A stretch of 64,000 nucleotides of DNA, taken from contig NZ_CP126446.1 in NCBI RefSeq assembly GCF_030166655.1, positions 3,844,001-3,908,000 of the forward strand, read 5' to 3'. The number at the start of each line of letters is the position of its first letter. Position 1 is the stretch's first letter. The DNA is from Pontibacillus chungwhensis (lineage in GTDB: Bacteria > Bacillota > Bacilli > Bacillales > BH030062). The position numbers and the translations under genes were made by a program. The notes under the pieces are model-generated. The model saw only the letters and a list, made by a program, of their open reading frames with translations. It did not search any database and was not told where the DNA came from. Positions 52,745 to 61,723 of the stretch are shown in pieces.

Positions 52745-54659
52745 GTCCTTCCTCCTCCTTTTTCATTCTTGTATGTTCATCCGTTAACGTACGTAGCGCG
52801 AAGAAAGCCAGTACCAGTATGCCAAAGAGAATCTGCAGCCATGTCACGTGATAAATAAAGGAGAGCGAAAGGGCCAGAATGAGTCCGAAGAAGCTTACAG
52901 GTTGCCACGACTCTACATCAACCGGCGCTGATCTGGATGTCTTAGCAATAGGTAGCTTTCCTCCTCTATTTCGTTTCGCTTCCCATAAAGGGTCTATCGT
53001 CGTAACCTGAGGCATCGGGTCGAAAGGATGTTCTGGCGAAGGAGAAGGTACACTCCATTCAAGAGTTCGTCCATCCCAAGGATCGTCCCCACACCTATCT
53101 GGATCCTTAAAGCTTCTATAAATATTCCAGACGAAAAATAAGGTTCCAATCCCCATCATAAAAGCCCCGATGGTACTGATAAAGTTAAAGGTAAATACAT
53201 TATCTTCAGCCGCATAGGTATATACCCTGCGAGGCATTCCGTTCAATCCTGCAAAATGCTGCGGGAAGAAAGTAATATGAAAGCCGATTAAGAAGAGCCA
53301 GAAGTGAGCCCTCCCCCACTTTTCCTTTAACTTAAATCCAAACATCTTCGGGAACCAGTAATAGATTCCAGCAAAAGCTCCTAGCACGGTTCCACCGACC
53401 ATTGTGTAATGGAAGTGGGCCACTACAAAGTACGTATCATGGAACTGAAAATCAGCCGCTGCCACAGCAAGCATCACCCCTGTTACTCCCCCGATTACGA
53501 AGGTAGGAATAAATCCAGCTGCGAACAACATAGGAGTATCTAAACGAATGACCCCTTTTCTCATCGTAAACAACCAGTTAAAGATCTTGATCCCGGTTGG
53601 AACGGCAATAAGCATCGTCGTAATCGCAAATACGGTATTGACGACAGGACCTAAGCCGACGGTAAACATATGGTGCACCCACACCATGAAGCCGAGGAGT
53701 CCTATAATGACGATCGCTACAACCATCGATGTATATCCAAACACCCGTTTCCTTGAAAATGTGGATATGACATCTGAGAAAATACCGAATGCTGGAATGA
53801 CGATGATATACACCTCTGGGTGACCGAATATCCAGAACAAATGCTGCCAGTAAATAGGTGACCCTGCTTCCCCTGAGAAGAATGACGTGCCAAATAAGCG
53901 ATCAAACATAAGAATATAAAGGGCAATTGTAAGGACAGGAAAGGCGATAAGAATCAGAAACGCTGTAATAAGGGTCGACCATGCGAATAGTGGCATACGC
54001 GTCATCTTCATACCGGGCGCACGGTGACGAACAATCGTTACAATCATATTAATGGCCGCTAAAATCGTCCCCATCCCGGATACTTGTAATCCAAATATGT
54101 AATAATCGTTCCCTGCTTCCGGTGTAAACTCAGCTGTCGATAAAGGGGCATAAGCTGTCCAACCTGCGTTCGGAGAGGCTGTCATAAAGAAGCTCATGTT
54201 CACAAGAATGGCCCCGGCAAGAAACAGCCAGAAACTAATGGCGTTCAGGTATGGAAAGGCCATATCCTGGGCGCCAATTTGAAGAGGAACTGCGACGTTC
54301 ATTAGACCAATCAAAAGAGGCATCGCTACAAAAAAGATCATGATTGTGCCATGGGTCGTAAAGGCTTCGTTAAATTTATCACCTTGAAAGACCCAAAAGT
54401 CATTCTCCGGGACAGCAAGCTGCACACGGATAATAAGTGCTTCAATGCCAGCTCGTAGAAAGAAGAGAGTCGCTGAGAGCAAATAAAGAACACCGATCTT
54501 TCGGTGATGCGTCGTCGTTACGTACTCTTTTATAACCGGCCATTTGTTCGACCGATGAACCAAATATACGACCCCAAGGCCTGTACCTATCAGGGCTACG
54601 TAGGCCAGTAAAACGTCAGATGCTATATAAAATGTTCGATCAAACAACTCAAATGTCAT
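52731..54659 (-). CDS. ctaD: Cytochrome c oxidase subunit I
   Basis: Haem-copper oxygen-reducing subunit, 642 residues. A1-type proton channels: GAQDMAFPYLN (D-channel Asp), FGHPEVYIIVIPAFG (Glu and the His-Tyr cross-link), VPTGIKIFNW (K-channel Lys). Haem and CuB histidines in VVAHFHYTMVGG, and MNGMPRRVYTY in the later helices. C-terminal extension beyond helix 12 (about 540-642) with extra hydrophobic segments. A periplasmic CuA subunit precedes it, so it accepts electrons from cytochrome c. Confidence 0.95.
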   Translation of the reverse strand: MTFELFDRTFYIASDVLLAYVALIGTGLGVVYLVHRSNKWPVIKEYVTTTHHRKIGVLYLLSATLFFLRAGIEALIIRVQLAVPENDFWVFQGDKFNEAFTTHGTIMIFFVAMPLLIGLMNVAVPLQIGAQDMAFPYLNAISFWLFLAGAILVNMSFFMTASPNAGWTAYAPLSTAEFTPEAGNDYYIFGLQVSGMGTILAAINMIVTIVRHRAPGMKMTRMPLFAWSTLITAFLILIAFPVLTIALYILMFDRLFGTSFFSGEAGSPIYWQHLFWIFGHPEVYIIVIPAFGIFSDVISTFSRKRVFGYTSMVVAIVIIGLLGFMVWVHHMFTVGLGPVVNTVFAITTMLIAVPTGIKIFNWLFTMRKGVIRLDTPMLFAAGFIPTFVIGGVTGVMLAVAAADFQFHDTYFVVAHFHYTMVGGTVLGAFAGIYYWFPKMFGFKLKEKWGRAHFWLFLIGFHITFFPQHFAGLNGMPRRVYTYAAEDNVFTFNFISTIGAFMMGIGTLFFVWNIYRSFKDPDRCGDDPWDGRTLEWSVPSPSPEHPFDPMPQVTTIDPLWEAKRNRGGKLPIAKTSRSAPVDVESWQPVSFFGLILALSLSFIYHVTWLQILFGILVLAFFALRTLTDEHTRMKKEEEGHDHT

Positions 54660-54671
54660 CTACTCCACCCT

Positions 54672-55376
54672 TTACTCAATTTTCTCCTTCATTTCTTCTA
54701 ACCACTGTTGGTACTCGCCTTGTTCCATAACGGTTGTCGTGAACCTCATCTGCGCATGTTCACGCCCGCAAAACTCCGCACATTTCCCTTGATAGGTTCC
54801 CGTTTCCTCTGGAGTCACAATCATTCTCCTTGTCTTCCCGGGAATAAGATCCTTCTTTCCCCCAAGCTTTGGGATCCAAAAAGAGTGAATCACATCTTCA
54901 GAACGAAGCGTGAACTCAACCGGACGATCAACCGGTAACCTCAGGTCGTTCACAGCTTCAACACCATTCTCGTACGAAAAAGTCCAACTGAATTGACGAC
55001 CGGTCACTTCAATTTGGACGGCATCTGTTGGTGTCGCTTCTATTTGTGCGGACTGTTCGAACGTAATGGATACCGTCGGAACAGCTAATATCGCTAATAA
55101 TATAAAAGGAAGCACCGTCCAAGTAATCTCAAGCCACGGACTCCCTTTATCGTCTGGAGGTATGTAATCTTTATTTTGCTCATTTTGCTTATACTTTGAT
55201 ATAAACCAGATAAATAGAATGATAACGATTGCAAATACAATCATCATAAGAGCGAAACTAAATTGGATTAAGAAAGACTGATCTCTAGCCGTCTCACTTT
55301 TTGGATCTAATACTCTCAAGTTACACCCTGTCAAAAACACGATGCATGAAATCACTAGTAATTTAAGCTTCTGCAT
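54672..55376 (-). CDS. ctaC: Cytochrome c oxidase subunit II (lipoprotein, CuA)
   Basis: 234 residues. Lipoprotein signal with lipobox LTGC (Cys18), two membrane helices (about 35-60, 85-105), then the cupredoxin domain. CuA ligands His164 (DVIHSFW), Cys199, Cys203, His207 and Met210 (CAEFCGREHAQM). Unlike B. subtilis CtaC it has no fused cytochrome c domain, so a separate cytochrome c must donate. First gene of the operon II-I-III plus gltB-like; no subunit IV gene is here. Confidence 0.94.
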   Translation of the reverse strand: MQKLKLLVISCIVFLTGCNLRVLDPKSETARDQSFLIQFSFALMMIVFAIVIILFIWFISKYKQNEQNKDYIPPDDKGSPWLEITWTVLPFILLAILAVPTVSITFEQSAQIEATPTDAVQIEVTGRQFSWTFSYENGVEAVNDLRLPVDRPVEFTLRSEDVIHSFWIPKLGGKKDLIPGKTRRMIVTPEETGTYQGKCAEFCGREHAQMRFTTTVMEQGEYQQWLEEMKEKIE

Positions 55377-55569
55377 TGATTCTCCTCACTTTCCCCGGCA
55401 GATGGTGATTTCTTACTCTATATCCCTCTCTTAACCGTATGAAACTAAAGATTACTAAATTGTGTAAAACTTCCTTCGCGTAATGGGGCATCATGAATTT
55501 ACTTCTTTTTTTAAAATGCTTATAATGATTTTTAGAAAATGGAATTTAAATGGAGGATTGAAGTAGACT

Positions 55570-56430
55570 ATGACACACTCACATTATTACTCTTTCTTTC
55601 AAGAACAATTACAAACCCACTCCTCTACGATTGCTTCTTCTATTCTAGAACTGCTAGAGAAGCATTATCCAAAGGAGTATAGTGGGCTAGCTGAAAACGA
55701 TCAGAAAGATATGCTTTCCTTTCTAGAGAAAGTTGTCACGATGATTGGAAACAATATTGTGGAGAAGGAAGATTCTACTCAGAAGGCTACGGATTTAGGG
55801 GAGAACATTGGTGAAGCTGTGGCGAAACGTCAGGGCATTCTATCAGATTATATCTCTAAACTGAGCCTATATAAGGAAGCGATTTGGACTTTCGTGGAAG
55901 GCCAAATGCAAGGGCGAAATGAGTCATTCAAAGAGCTAATGGACATTGTGAATCGCATTGATACGTTATTTAATTACATGGTTCATGGCTTTACACTGGC
56001 TTTCTCAAAAGTCGAGCAGCGCAAGTTACATGATTATGAAGAAAAGTACTTGAAATTATCCACGCCGATCGTCCCTATCATGGATCACGTAGCAATCTTA
56101 CCAATTATTGGCGAGATTGATGAAAAACGGGCTAATGTCATTATTGAAGAAACGCTAAGAGAAGCTAATGAACTCGATATCGATTGGCTCGTTATTGACT
56201 TATCCGGGGTCTACCATGTAGATGACTTGTTTATGAGTCACTTAGAGAAGTTGCTTACTTCCCTCGAGATTCTTGGTCTTAAGCCAGTCCTAACCGGCAT
56301 GCGCCCTGACTTAAGTATGCGCGCTGTGCAGATGGGTCTTGTCTCTAAAACAAAAGAAGATGTGATTACGAAAGCTACATTGAAACAAGCCGTGGCTATG
56401 CTTTATGACCAAACGGCACAACGTTCTTAA
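55570..56430 (+). CDS. RsbR-family stressosome protein with acidic residues at the phospho-sites
   Basis: 286 residues. N-terminal helical sensor-like domain (about 1-155, non-haem globin-type in the family), linker helix, C-terminal STAS domain (about 163-280). At the sites that are Thr171 and Thr205 in B. subtilis RsbRA, this protein has Glu185 (GEIDEKRA) and Asp219 (VYHVDDLF), the same 34-residue spacing. It cannot be phosphorylated there by RsbT and may be locked in a phospho-like state. Stand-alone gene; no rsbS/rsbT adjacent. Confidence 0.87.
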   Translation: MTHSHYYSFFQEQLQTHSSTIASSILELLEKHYPKEYSGLAENDQKDMLSFLEKVVTMIGNNIVEKEDSTQKATDLGENIGEAVAKRQGILSDYISKLSLYKEAIWTFVEGQMQGRNESFKELMDIVNRIDTLFNYMVHGFTLAFSKVEQRKLHDYEEKYLKLSTPIVPIMDHVAILPIIGEIDEKRANVIIEETLREANELDIDWLVIDLSGVYHVDDLFMSHLEKLLTSLEILGLKPVLTGMRPDLSMRAVQMGLVSKTKEDVITKATLKQAVAMLYDQTAQRS

Positions 56431-56440
56431 CTATATTCCA

Positions 56441-56473
56441 CCGCTCCCCCTGGATCAATCTCAGAGGGAGCGG
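56441..56473 (+). terminator. Terminator of the RsbR-like gene
   Basis: Stem CCGCTCCC / GGGAGCGG followed by TTTTCTT. Confidence 0.8.
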
Positions 56474-56514
56474 TTTTCTTATAACTGGTAGCAGGCGTTT
56501 CAGTACCCATACAA

Positions 56515-56542
56515 AAAGCTCACCCACTAAGGGATGAGCTTT
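56515..56542 (-). terminator. Terminator of the ubiB-phasin operon
   Basis: Stem AAAGCTCA / TGAGCTTT followed on the minus strand by TTGTATG; 8 nt after the phasin-like stop. Confidence 0.8.
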
Positions 56543-56550
56543 CAACCGTT

Positions 56551-56880
56551 TTATTGTTCCTGATCTTCTTCGTCAGTTGAAGATGAGGATTGATGGAGTT
56601 GCTCTAGTTTTTGAATGCGTTCTTCTAAAGCATGGTATTCTTCTTTCGTCACGAAGCCAAGGTCGCGGATTTGCTCGCGGAAATAGGCTTCTGTTTGAGC
56701 GTTCCATTTTTCATTTTGCGCTTCGCCTCTTTCACGAAATTCGCGCATCGCTTCCTTCGCCTCTGAAGGACTTATCTGACCCTTTTCCACCATTTCATTA
56801 TAGACTTTTTCAACTTTCTCTTTTCCATTCAGTGCAGCACCAATGCCGATTAAAAACCCTTTCTTTAGTAGATCACTCAC
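56551..56880 (-). CDS. Phasin-like small helical protein
   Basis: 109 residues, nearly all helical. MSDLLKKGFLIGIGAALNGKEKVEKVYNEM opens like polyhydroxyalkanoate granule-associated/phasin-type proteins; then an EAMREFRERGEAQNEK helix, a short coiled coil (EEYHALEERIQKLEQL) and an acidic Ser tail. GTG start overlapping the upstream gene by 8 nt, AGGAGG ahead. Role in granules is uncertain; its fixed coupling to a UbiB-like gene is the best clue. Confidence 0.75.
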   Translation of the reverse strand: MSDLLKKGFLIGIGAALNGKEKVEKVYNEMVEKGQISPSEAKEAMREFRERGEAQNEKWNAQTEAYFREQIRDLGFVTKEEYHALEERIQKLEQLHQSSSSTDEEDQEQ

Positions 56881-58534
56881 CCTTATTCCTCCTATCTTTT
56901 GTTGTAACCTTAATGGTTCTGAAATGCACCGAGGCTACGAGTACAAATGCAACAAAACCCGTTGCCCCTGTCGCCAGACCGATGTACAGATACAATGATT
57001 CCAGATTCCGGAAGCTATATAATGCAAATCCTCCTCCTCCAATGAAAAGGAAAAAGGATAAAAACGCATAAAAGAAGTAATAGTGATGAAACATTTGACG
57101 TTGTTGCTTTCTCTCTTCAAAGGCCCTTTGTCTCGGGGCATCTGTTAAGTATTCATTTAACGATTTAGGTAAGGAAAGAAGCGGTTTAGCTGTATCTTTA
57201 ATCACTTCTTTATAAAGACTGGCATCTGATTCACCGCCAGATACCCATTGCTTAATAACAGGTTTCCCCCACTTCATGAGGTCGATATCCGGATAGACGG
57301 TTGTAAGTACCCCGATCACGATTGATGCTGCTCTACCTAGGAATGCGTAGTCTGCAGGCATTTGGATCGGCTGTTCTTTCACAAATTCTTGCAGGTCTTT
57401 CATAATTTGATTGAGAGCTTCCTGGTCAAATTTCTCAAAGTCACCCTGCAAATACATGTCAGCCGTTTCTTTTAATAGACGTTTTACTTTTTGACGATTG
57501 GCGTATGGAAGAAGGAAATCCATATCTTCAAGTGCGCCGATTACTTTATCGTAATCGTCCATAATGAACCCCTGTATAATCATACGTATATAACTGGCAT
57601 CTTCCTTACTAATCTCGCCTACCATTCCGAAGTCGATCATGACAATGGTTCCATCAGACCGGACCATCAGATTCCCTGAATGGGGGTCGGCGTGAAACAT
57701 GCCATCAGATACTAGCTGTTCAACGAATAAATCGAATACTCGTTTCGCCAGATCCTCCCGTTTTAAGTTATTCTCGCTTATAAAGGACTCATCTGTAATC
57801 TTCACACCCTCTATCCATTCCATAACAAGCACACGTCTTGTGGATAGATCTTCATAGTAGTCTGGAACGTATACTCCTTTAAACCCGGAGAATCTTTGCT
57901 TAAAGTAAAGGGAATGCTTCAATTCATCTGTGAAATCAAGCTCTTTCCCCATTACGTAGACAAGTTCACGATACAAAGCGCCAAGGTCTGCTTTCTTTCC
58001 AATCGATGTTAAGCGACCCAGAAGCCAAAAGACGATCCGAAGGGCTTTGAAATCTGTGTGAAAAATTTTCTCCACTCGGTATCGCTGAATTTTAACGGCT
58101 ACTTCCTTGCCATTATGGAGCTTTCCTTTATATACCTCTCCAATGGATGCAGATGCGACAGGCTCATCTCCAATTTCCTTAAGGTGCTTGGAAACGTCGC
58201 CTCCCCATTCTTCCTCTAAAATCGCTTTTGATTTCTCAAATGGAACAGGTTCGACCCTGTCCACTAATCCTTCTAACTCCTTTAGAAACACAGGGGGCAG
58301 GAGGTCAGCGCGGGTGCTTAAGAACTGCCCAAATTTAATGAGCAAACCCTCAAGCATTAGTGCTTTCTGGCGATATTCTTTCGCTTGCTTCACCAGAAGG
58401 CGTTGCCATTTATCCCTCGTTCGTTCATCCCAAATGCGATGGACGCGTTGAAACCAGAATAATTGCCAGAAGAATTTCAAAGCCATTCCTACGATGATTG
58501 TAATTCGATAAAGTGCATGATACCTCAAGTGCAT
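56873..58534 (-). CDS. AarF/UbiB-type atypical kinase (ABC1 family)
   Basis: 553 residues. KxGQ motif of the family (IKFGQFLSTRAD, 66-77), ATP-site Lys148 (EVAVKIQR), ExD-like region in GKELDFTDE, catalytic HADPHSGN (281-288) and metal-binding IDFG (300-303). Two hydrophobic helices at the C-terminus anchor it in the membrane. UbiB proteins support quinone biosynthesis and lipid handling; in a menaquinone-using Bacillus the exact role is unknown. Good ribosome-binding site GAGGGGGA. Confidence 0.9.
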   Translation of the reverse strand: MHLRYHALYRITIIVGMALKFFWQLFWFQRVHRIWDERTRDKWQRLLVKQAKEYRQKALMLEGLLIKFGQFLSTRADLLPPVFLKELEGLVDRVEPVPFEKSKAILEEEWGGDVSKHLKEIGDEPVASASIGEVYKGKLHNGKEVAVKIQRYRVEKIFHTDFKALRIVFWLLGRLTSIGKKADLGALYRELVYVMGKELDFTDELKHSLYFKQRFSGFKGVYVPDYYEDLSTRRVLVMEWIEGVKITDESFISENNLKREDLAKRVFDLFVEQLVSDGMFHADPHSGNLMVRSDGTIVMIDFGMVGEISKEDASYIRMIIQGFIMDDYDKVIGALEDMDFLLPYANRQKVKRLLKETADMYLQGDFEKFDQEALNQIMKDLQEFVKEQPIQMPADYAFLGRAASIVIGVLTTVYPDIDLMKWGKPVIKQWVSGGESDASLYKEVIKDTAKPLLSLPKSLNEYLTDAPRQRAFEERKQQRQMFHHYYFFYAFLSFFLFIGGGGFALYSFRNLESLYLYIGLATGATGFVAFVLVASVHFRTIKVTTKDRRNKGE

Positions 58535-58699
58535 CCATTCCCCCTCTCGTCTCTCTATGGTATTTGTACCCTTTTTTTACACACACAATCCTCTCGTTTT
58601 GGGAGAATGTATGTAATTTGGTATGGTTGAGTAAGACCATGGGAATGATGTTCCCCATACCAAAAGGACACAAAACGTAAAGAAAAGGTTGAGATCATA

Positions 58700-59566
58700 A
58701 TGGATATTCAAGTATTAAAAGAAGACCACCTTGCTTTTGTTAGCCACTGGTTAGCCCAGTTAAATGATAAGGACGACCATTATATCGCCTGGCTGGAATC
58801 GGAGCCAGAAGCGATCAAGGCTCAATTATATCCTTTGATCCATTCCGAGAATCCTCACGCCTTTGTAGCCTTTGAACAAAGTGAAATGGTAGGGTTTATT
58901 GGGCTCGAGCCGTTTGAAGAGGAAACGGTAGGACGCTTGCTTGGACCATTTGCCTATGGTGAACATGCACCTCACACGATTGAAGAACTCTGGAATACAG
59001 CCCTCTCTTACTGGAAGGGGATCTATTCTCAGGTTAAGGTCGCCTTTTTCGAACAAAACCGCCCTCTTGTCCAATTTTGTGAGGGGGAAGGATTCCAATT
59101 ATACAATCGGGAGAAGAATTTAATCTTGCCCAGACAGAATTATAAACAAGCCCCTCTCAGTCCATCCGTGGTTCCTTACGAGGGATCATTTGAGAAACTC
59201 GAGGAACTGCACCCTAGTGCAGCCTTCTTTAACGCAGCAGAGATGACCCACCTGATTCAGGATCCCCACTTTTCATTATGGTGCTATAAAGAAAAGGACC
59301 AGATGAAAGGGTATCTCTTCTTTGAACAAATCGAAGGGATGGATGAAGGTGAAATTTGCTTCTTACAAGTGGAAGACACAGAGCAAGGGCAAGGGATCGG
59401 ATCGGCTTTAATTCAATACGCTTGTCATCATGCCTTCCAAGAGGCTGAGCTATCCATTGTGACCGTCCCTGTCCGCGCTAGCAATCCTCATGCAGAGCGA
59501 TTGTATAAAGACTTTGGTTTCACAGAACACACGACAATCGTTGCCTATTCTAAAGAGGTAACGTAA
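58700..59566 (+). CDS. Tandem GNAT acetyltransferase
   Basis: 288 residues with two GNAT-like halves. The first half (about 1-140) is degenerate, with AFVAFEQSEMVGFIGLEPF and EGEGFQLYNREKNL. The second has the canonical acetyl-CoA loop VEDTEQGQGIGSALIQYA (about 230-247) followed by RASNPHAERLYKDFGFTEH. Substrate unknown. ATG at 58700 with AAAGGTTGAG upstream. Stands alone, with a terminator 14 nt after its stop. Confidence 0.82.
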   Translation: MDIQVLKEDHLAFVSHWLAQLNDKDDHYIAWLESEPEAIKAQLYPLIHSENPHAFVAFEQSEMVGFIGLEPFEEETVGRLLGPFAYGEHAPHTIEELWNTALSYWKGIYSQVKVAFFEQNRPLVQFCEGEGFQLYNREKNLILPRQNYKQAPLSPSVVPYEGSFEKLEELHPSAAFFNAAEMTHLIQDPHFSLWCYKEKDQMKGYLFFEQIEGMDEGEICFLQVEDTEQGQGIGSALIQYACHHAFQEAELSIVTVPVRASNPHAERLYKDFGFTEHTTIVAYSKEVT

Positions 59567-59580
59567 ACCAACTAGGAAGG

Positions 59581-59619
59581 AGCCGCTTGGAAGCTAATCC
59601 TTAAGCACTCTAAGCGGCT
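59581..59619 (+). terminator. Terminator of the tandem GNAT gene
   Basis: Stem AGCCGCTT / AAGCGGCT, 23-nt loop with internal pairing, followed by TCTTCC. Confidence 0.65.
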
Positions 59620-59706
59620 TCTTCCAGAATCTTTCGAGCCTTTATTCCCTGAATAAAAAGATTAAATTTTCCAATTTTACAAAAAATATTCGAAAACGCC
59701 TTGATT

Positions 59707-59736
59707 TTGTTGCGAAATCGCTTACAATTATATTAA
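59707..59736 (+). promoter_or_regulatory. Putative AraC-gene promoter overlapping a cre-like site
   Basis: -35 TTGTTG, 18-nt spacer, -10 TATTAA. The spacer holds a cre-like sequence at 59713-59726, minus-strand TGTAAGCGATTTCG, one mismatch from TGWAANCGNTNWCA. Confidence 0.5.
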
Positions 59737-59769
59737 AATCGTTAAAAAACTAGATTTGTAGGTGACATA

Positions 59770-60531
59770 ATGAGTACGTCTATTAAACAGGCAACAATTG
59801 AACAGTTTATGAAAGTTCGCTTACAGAATCGCAACCATGATTACTTACATCCATCTTATTTGATGGAACGCCAACTACTTGTCGCTGTCTCACAAGGGGA
59901 CCAGGAAAAAGCCCATCAACTCTTACATTCTATAAATGAAGAACGAGCGATCATTTCACCAAACCCGACATTGCGTTCCGTTAAGAATGTTCTCGTAAGT
60001 TCTTGTACCCTCTTTACCCGTACAATTATTCATAGCGGGGTACAGCCGGAAGACGCTTTCGAATTAAGTGATCACTACGTCGAGCTCATTGAAAGAACCG
60101 ATGACGTGGAGCAACTTTTTCAGCTTGAACGAGAGATGCTCAAGCAGTTTATTGAGCGTCTAAACAAAGAAGAAACGCTCCCCTACAGTAAAGTCGTTAA
60201 TCAGGCGATCGCCTTTATTCACGATCGCATTTTAGAAGATCTTACGCTCGACTCGATTGCACAGAATAGTTTGGTCAGTCCAAGTTATTTATCACACCTA
60301 TTTAAGAAAGAAGTAGGCGTCTCGGTCGTCCAGTATATTAATCAGAAGCGGATTGAGGAATCCAAATACTTTCTTCTTCACACCACTACTCCTATATCCG
60401 ATATTGCCACCCTCTTTCAATTTTGCAACCAAAGCTACTACACCTCACTATTCAAAAAGTACACAAGCGTTACTCCGAAAGAATTCAGAGAGTCTCATTC
60501 TAAAGTGGGACAGGAAACTGCGCTGTCTTAA
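59770..60531 (+). CDS. AraC-family transcriptional regulator
   Basis: 253 residues. N-terminal helical domain (about 25-130, HPSYLMERQLLVAVSQGDQ..., LRSVKNVLVSSCTLFTR) of the kind found in Bacillus AraC/two-component hybrids. C-terminal double helix-turn-helix (about 150-245): LTLDSIAQNSLVSPSYLSHLFKKEVG and PISDIATLFQFCNQSYYTSLFKKY. No sugar-binding cupin or membrane part. Target unknown; a cre-like site in its promoter suggests a carbon-related role. Start ATG with TAGGTGA upstream. Confidence 0.87.
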   Translation: MSTSIKQATIEQFMKVRLQNRNHDYLHPSYLMERQLLVAVSQGDQEKAHQLLHSINEERAIISPNPTLRSVKNVLVSSCTLFTRTIIHSGVQPEDAFELSDHYVELIERTDDVEQLFQLEREMLKQFIERLNKEETLPYSKVVNQAIAFIHDRILEDLTLDSIAQNSLVSPSYLSHLFKKEVGVSVVQYINQKRIEESKYFLLHTTTPISDIATLFQFCNQSYYTSLFKKYTSVTPKEFRESHSKVGQETALS

Positions 60532-60556
60532 TTGATGTATAGACAGTTTACGAAAG

Positions 60557-60586
60557 GACCCTTGGCCCACACGTGCCTTAAGGGTC
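60557..60586 (+). terminator. Terminator of the AraC gene
   Basis: Stem GACCCTT / AAGGGTC with an inner GGC/GCC pair, followed by TTTTTTTG. Confidence 0.88.
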
Positions 60587-60722
60587 TTTTTTTGTGTGGT
60601 TCTTTATTGTTGATCTAAGTATCGAGCTCTTGAAAAACCTATTGTTATCGAAGATTATGGTTAGAAAAATTCGATTCCAGGATATACGATAATAGATAAC
60701 AACCTTTCTAGGAGTGAATAGG

Positions 60723-61592
60723 ATGAATAAAGCCATTCAAAACGCATTAGAATCAATGGGGGATTCTTCCTCCATCCAAAAATCTAAGTCGATTTCGGGC
60801 GGAGATATTAACGACGCTCTTTATATTCAAACGAAGGAAGAAGAATATTTCGTAAAGGTCAACCAACAGGTTCCGGAACACTTCTTCCGTGTTGAAGCGA
60901 AGGGGCTTTCTTTAATACGGGATACAAAAGCCATCCGTGTACCAGAAGTCTACTATTATGATGAACCCCGCGAGAACGAACAGGCCGTTCTGATTATGGA
61001 GTGGATCAAAGGACAAAAGGAAAAAGACACAGAAGAACAGCTAGGGCGGGGAGTTGCTAAGATGCATCAGGCCTATGGTGAGCAATTCGGATTCGAAGAG
61101 GATACCTTTATCGGTTCACTTCCCCAACCCAATCAATTTGTAAGTGATTGGACCACCTACTATCATGACTACCGCCTCGTTCCGCAATTCAATATGGCAG
61201 CTGAACGAGGAGAATTGCCTCTTGAGCGGAAGACTCGCTTAAAGAAAGTGATGGAGCGTTTGCCACAGTGGCTGAACCATGATGTAAAGCCCTCCTTGCT
61301 CCACGGAGATTTATGGGGCGGGAATTGGATGAGCGGACCAAATGGAGAACCTGTTTTAATCGATCCATCTGTTTTCTACGGGGACCATGCATTTGAACTG
61401 GCCTTCACAGAAGTGTTTGGAGGCTATTCAGAAGCCTTTTACCGTGCTTACGAGGAAGAACTCTCTTTACCGGAGAATTACGAAGACATCAAGCCACTCT
61501 ACCAATTATACTATTTACTCGCTCATCTTAACCTATTCGGAGAAGCCTACGCCGGAAGCGTCGACCGCATCCTCAAACGTTACGTAGGCTAA
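60723..61592 (+). CDS. Fructosamine-3-kinase family protein
   Basis: 289 residues, aminoglycoside-phosphotransferase-like kinase fold. SISGGDINDALYIQTKEEEYFVKVN (about 24-48; the Lys binds ATP), MEWIKG hinge, catalytic LLHGDLWGGNWM (about 195-206) and metal-binding LIDPSVFYGDHAFELAF. Family members phosphorylate glycated amines as a repair route. ATG 60723 is preferred over GTG 60714 because CTAGGAG lies 8 nt before it. Confidence 0.88.
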   Translation: MNKAIQNALESMGDSSSIQKSKSISGGDINDALYIQTKEEEYFVKVNQQVPEHFFRVEAKGLSLIRDTKAIRVPEVYYYDEPRENEQAVLIMEWIKGQKEKDTEEQLGRGVAKMHQAYGEQFGFEEDTFIGSLPQPNQFVSDWTTYYHDYRLVPQFNMAAERGELPLERKTRLKKVMERLPQWLNHDVKPSLLHGDLWGGNWMSGPNGEPVLIDPSVFYGDHAFELAFTEVFGGYSEAFYRAYEEELSLPENYEDIKPLYQLYYLLAHLNLFGEAYAGSVDRILKRYVG

Positions 61593-61620
61593 TCACTTTA
61601 TTGCTTTAAAGGGAGGACGG

Positions 61621-61668
61621 GTGTCTGACACGCTTCATCCCTTCACAGCAGTGAATGGTGTCTGGCAC
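61621..61668. repeat. Family D repeats, two copies
   Basis: GTGTCTGACAC at 61621-61631 and GTGTCTGGCAC at 61658-61668, 37 nt apart, just beyond the pxp operon terminator. Confidence 0.8.
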
Positions 61669-61693
61669 GCGCTGTTGCTTTAGAGCACTAAAA

Positions 61694-61720
61694 AGACGCA
61701 GGCTGATTAGGCCTGCGTCT
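61694..61720. terminator. Terminator of the pxp operon (probably bidirectional)
   Basis: 10-bp stem AGACGCAGGC / GCCTGCGTCT with A/T runs on both sides; 3 nt after the pxpC stop. Confidence 0.88.
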
Positions 61721-61723
61721 TCT

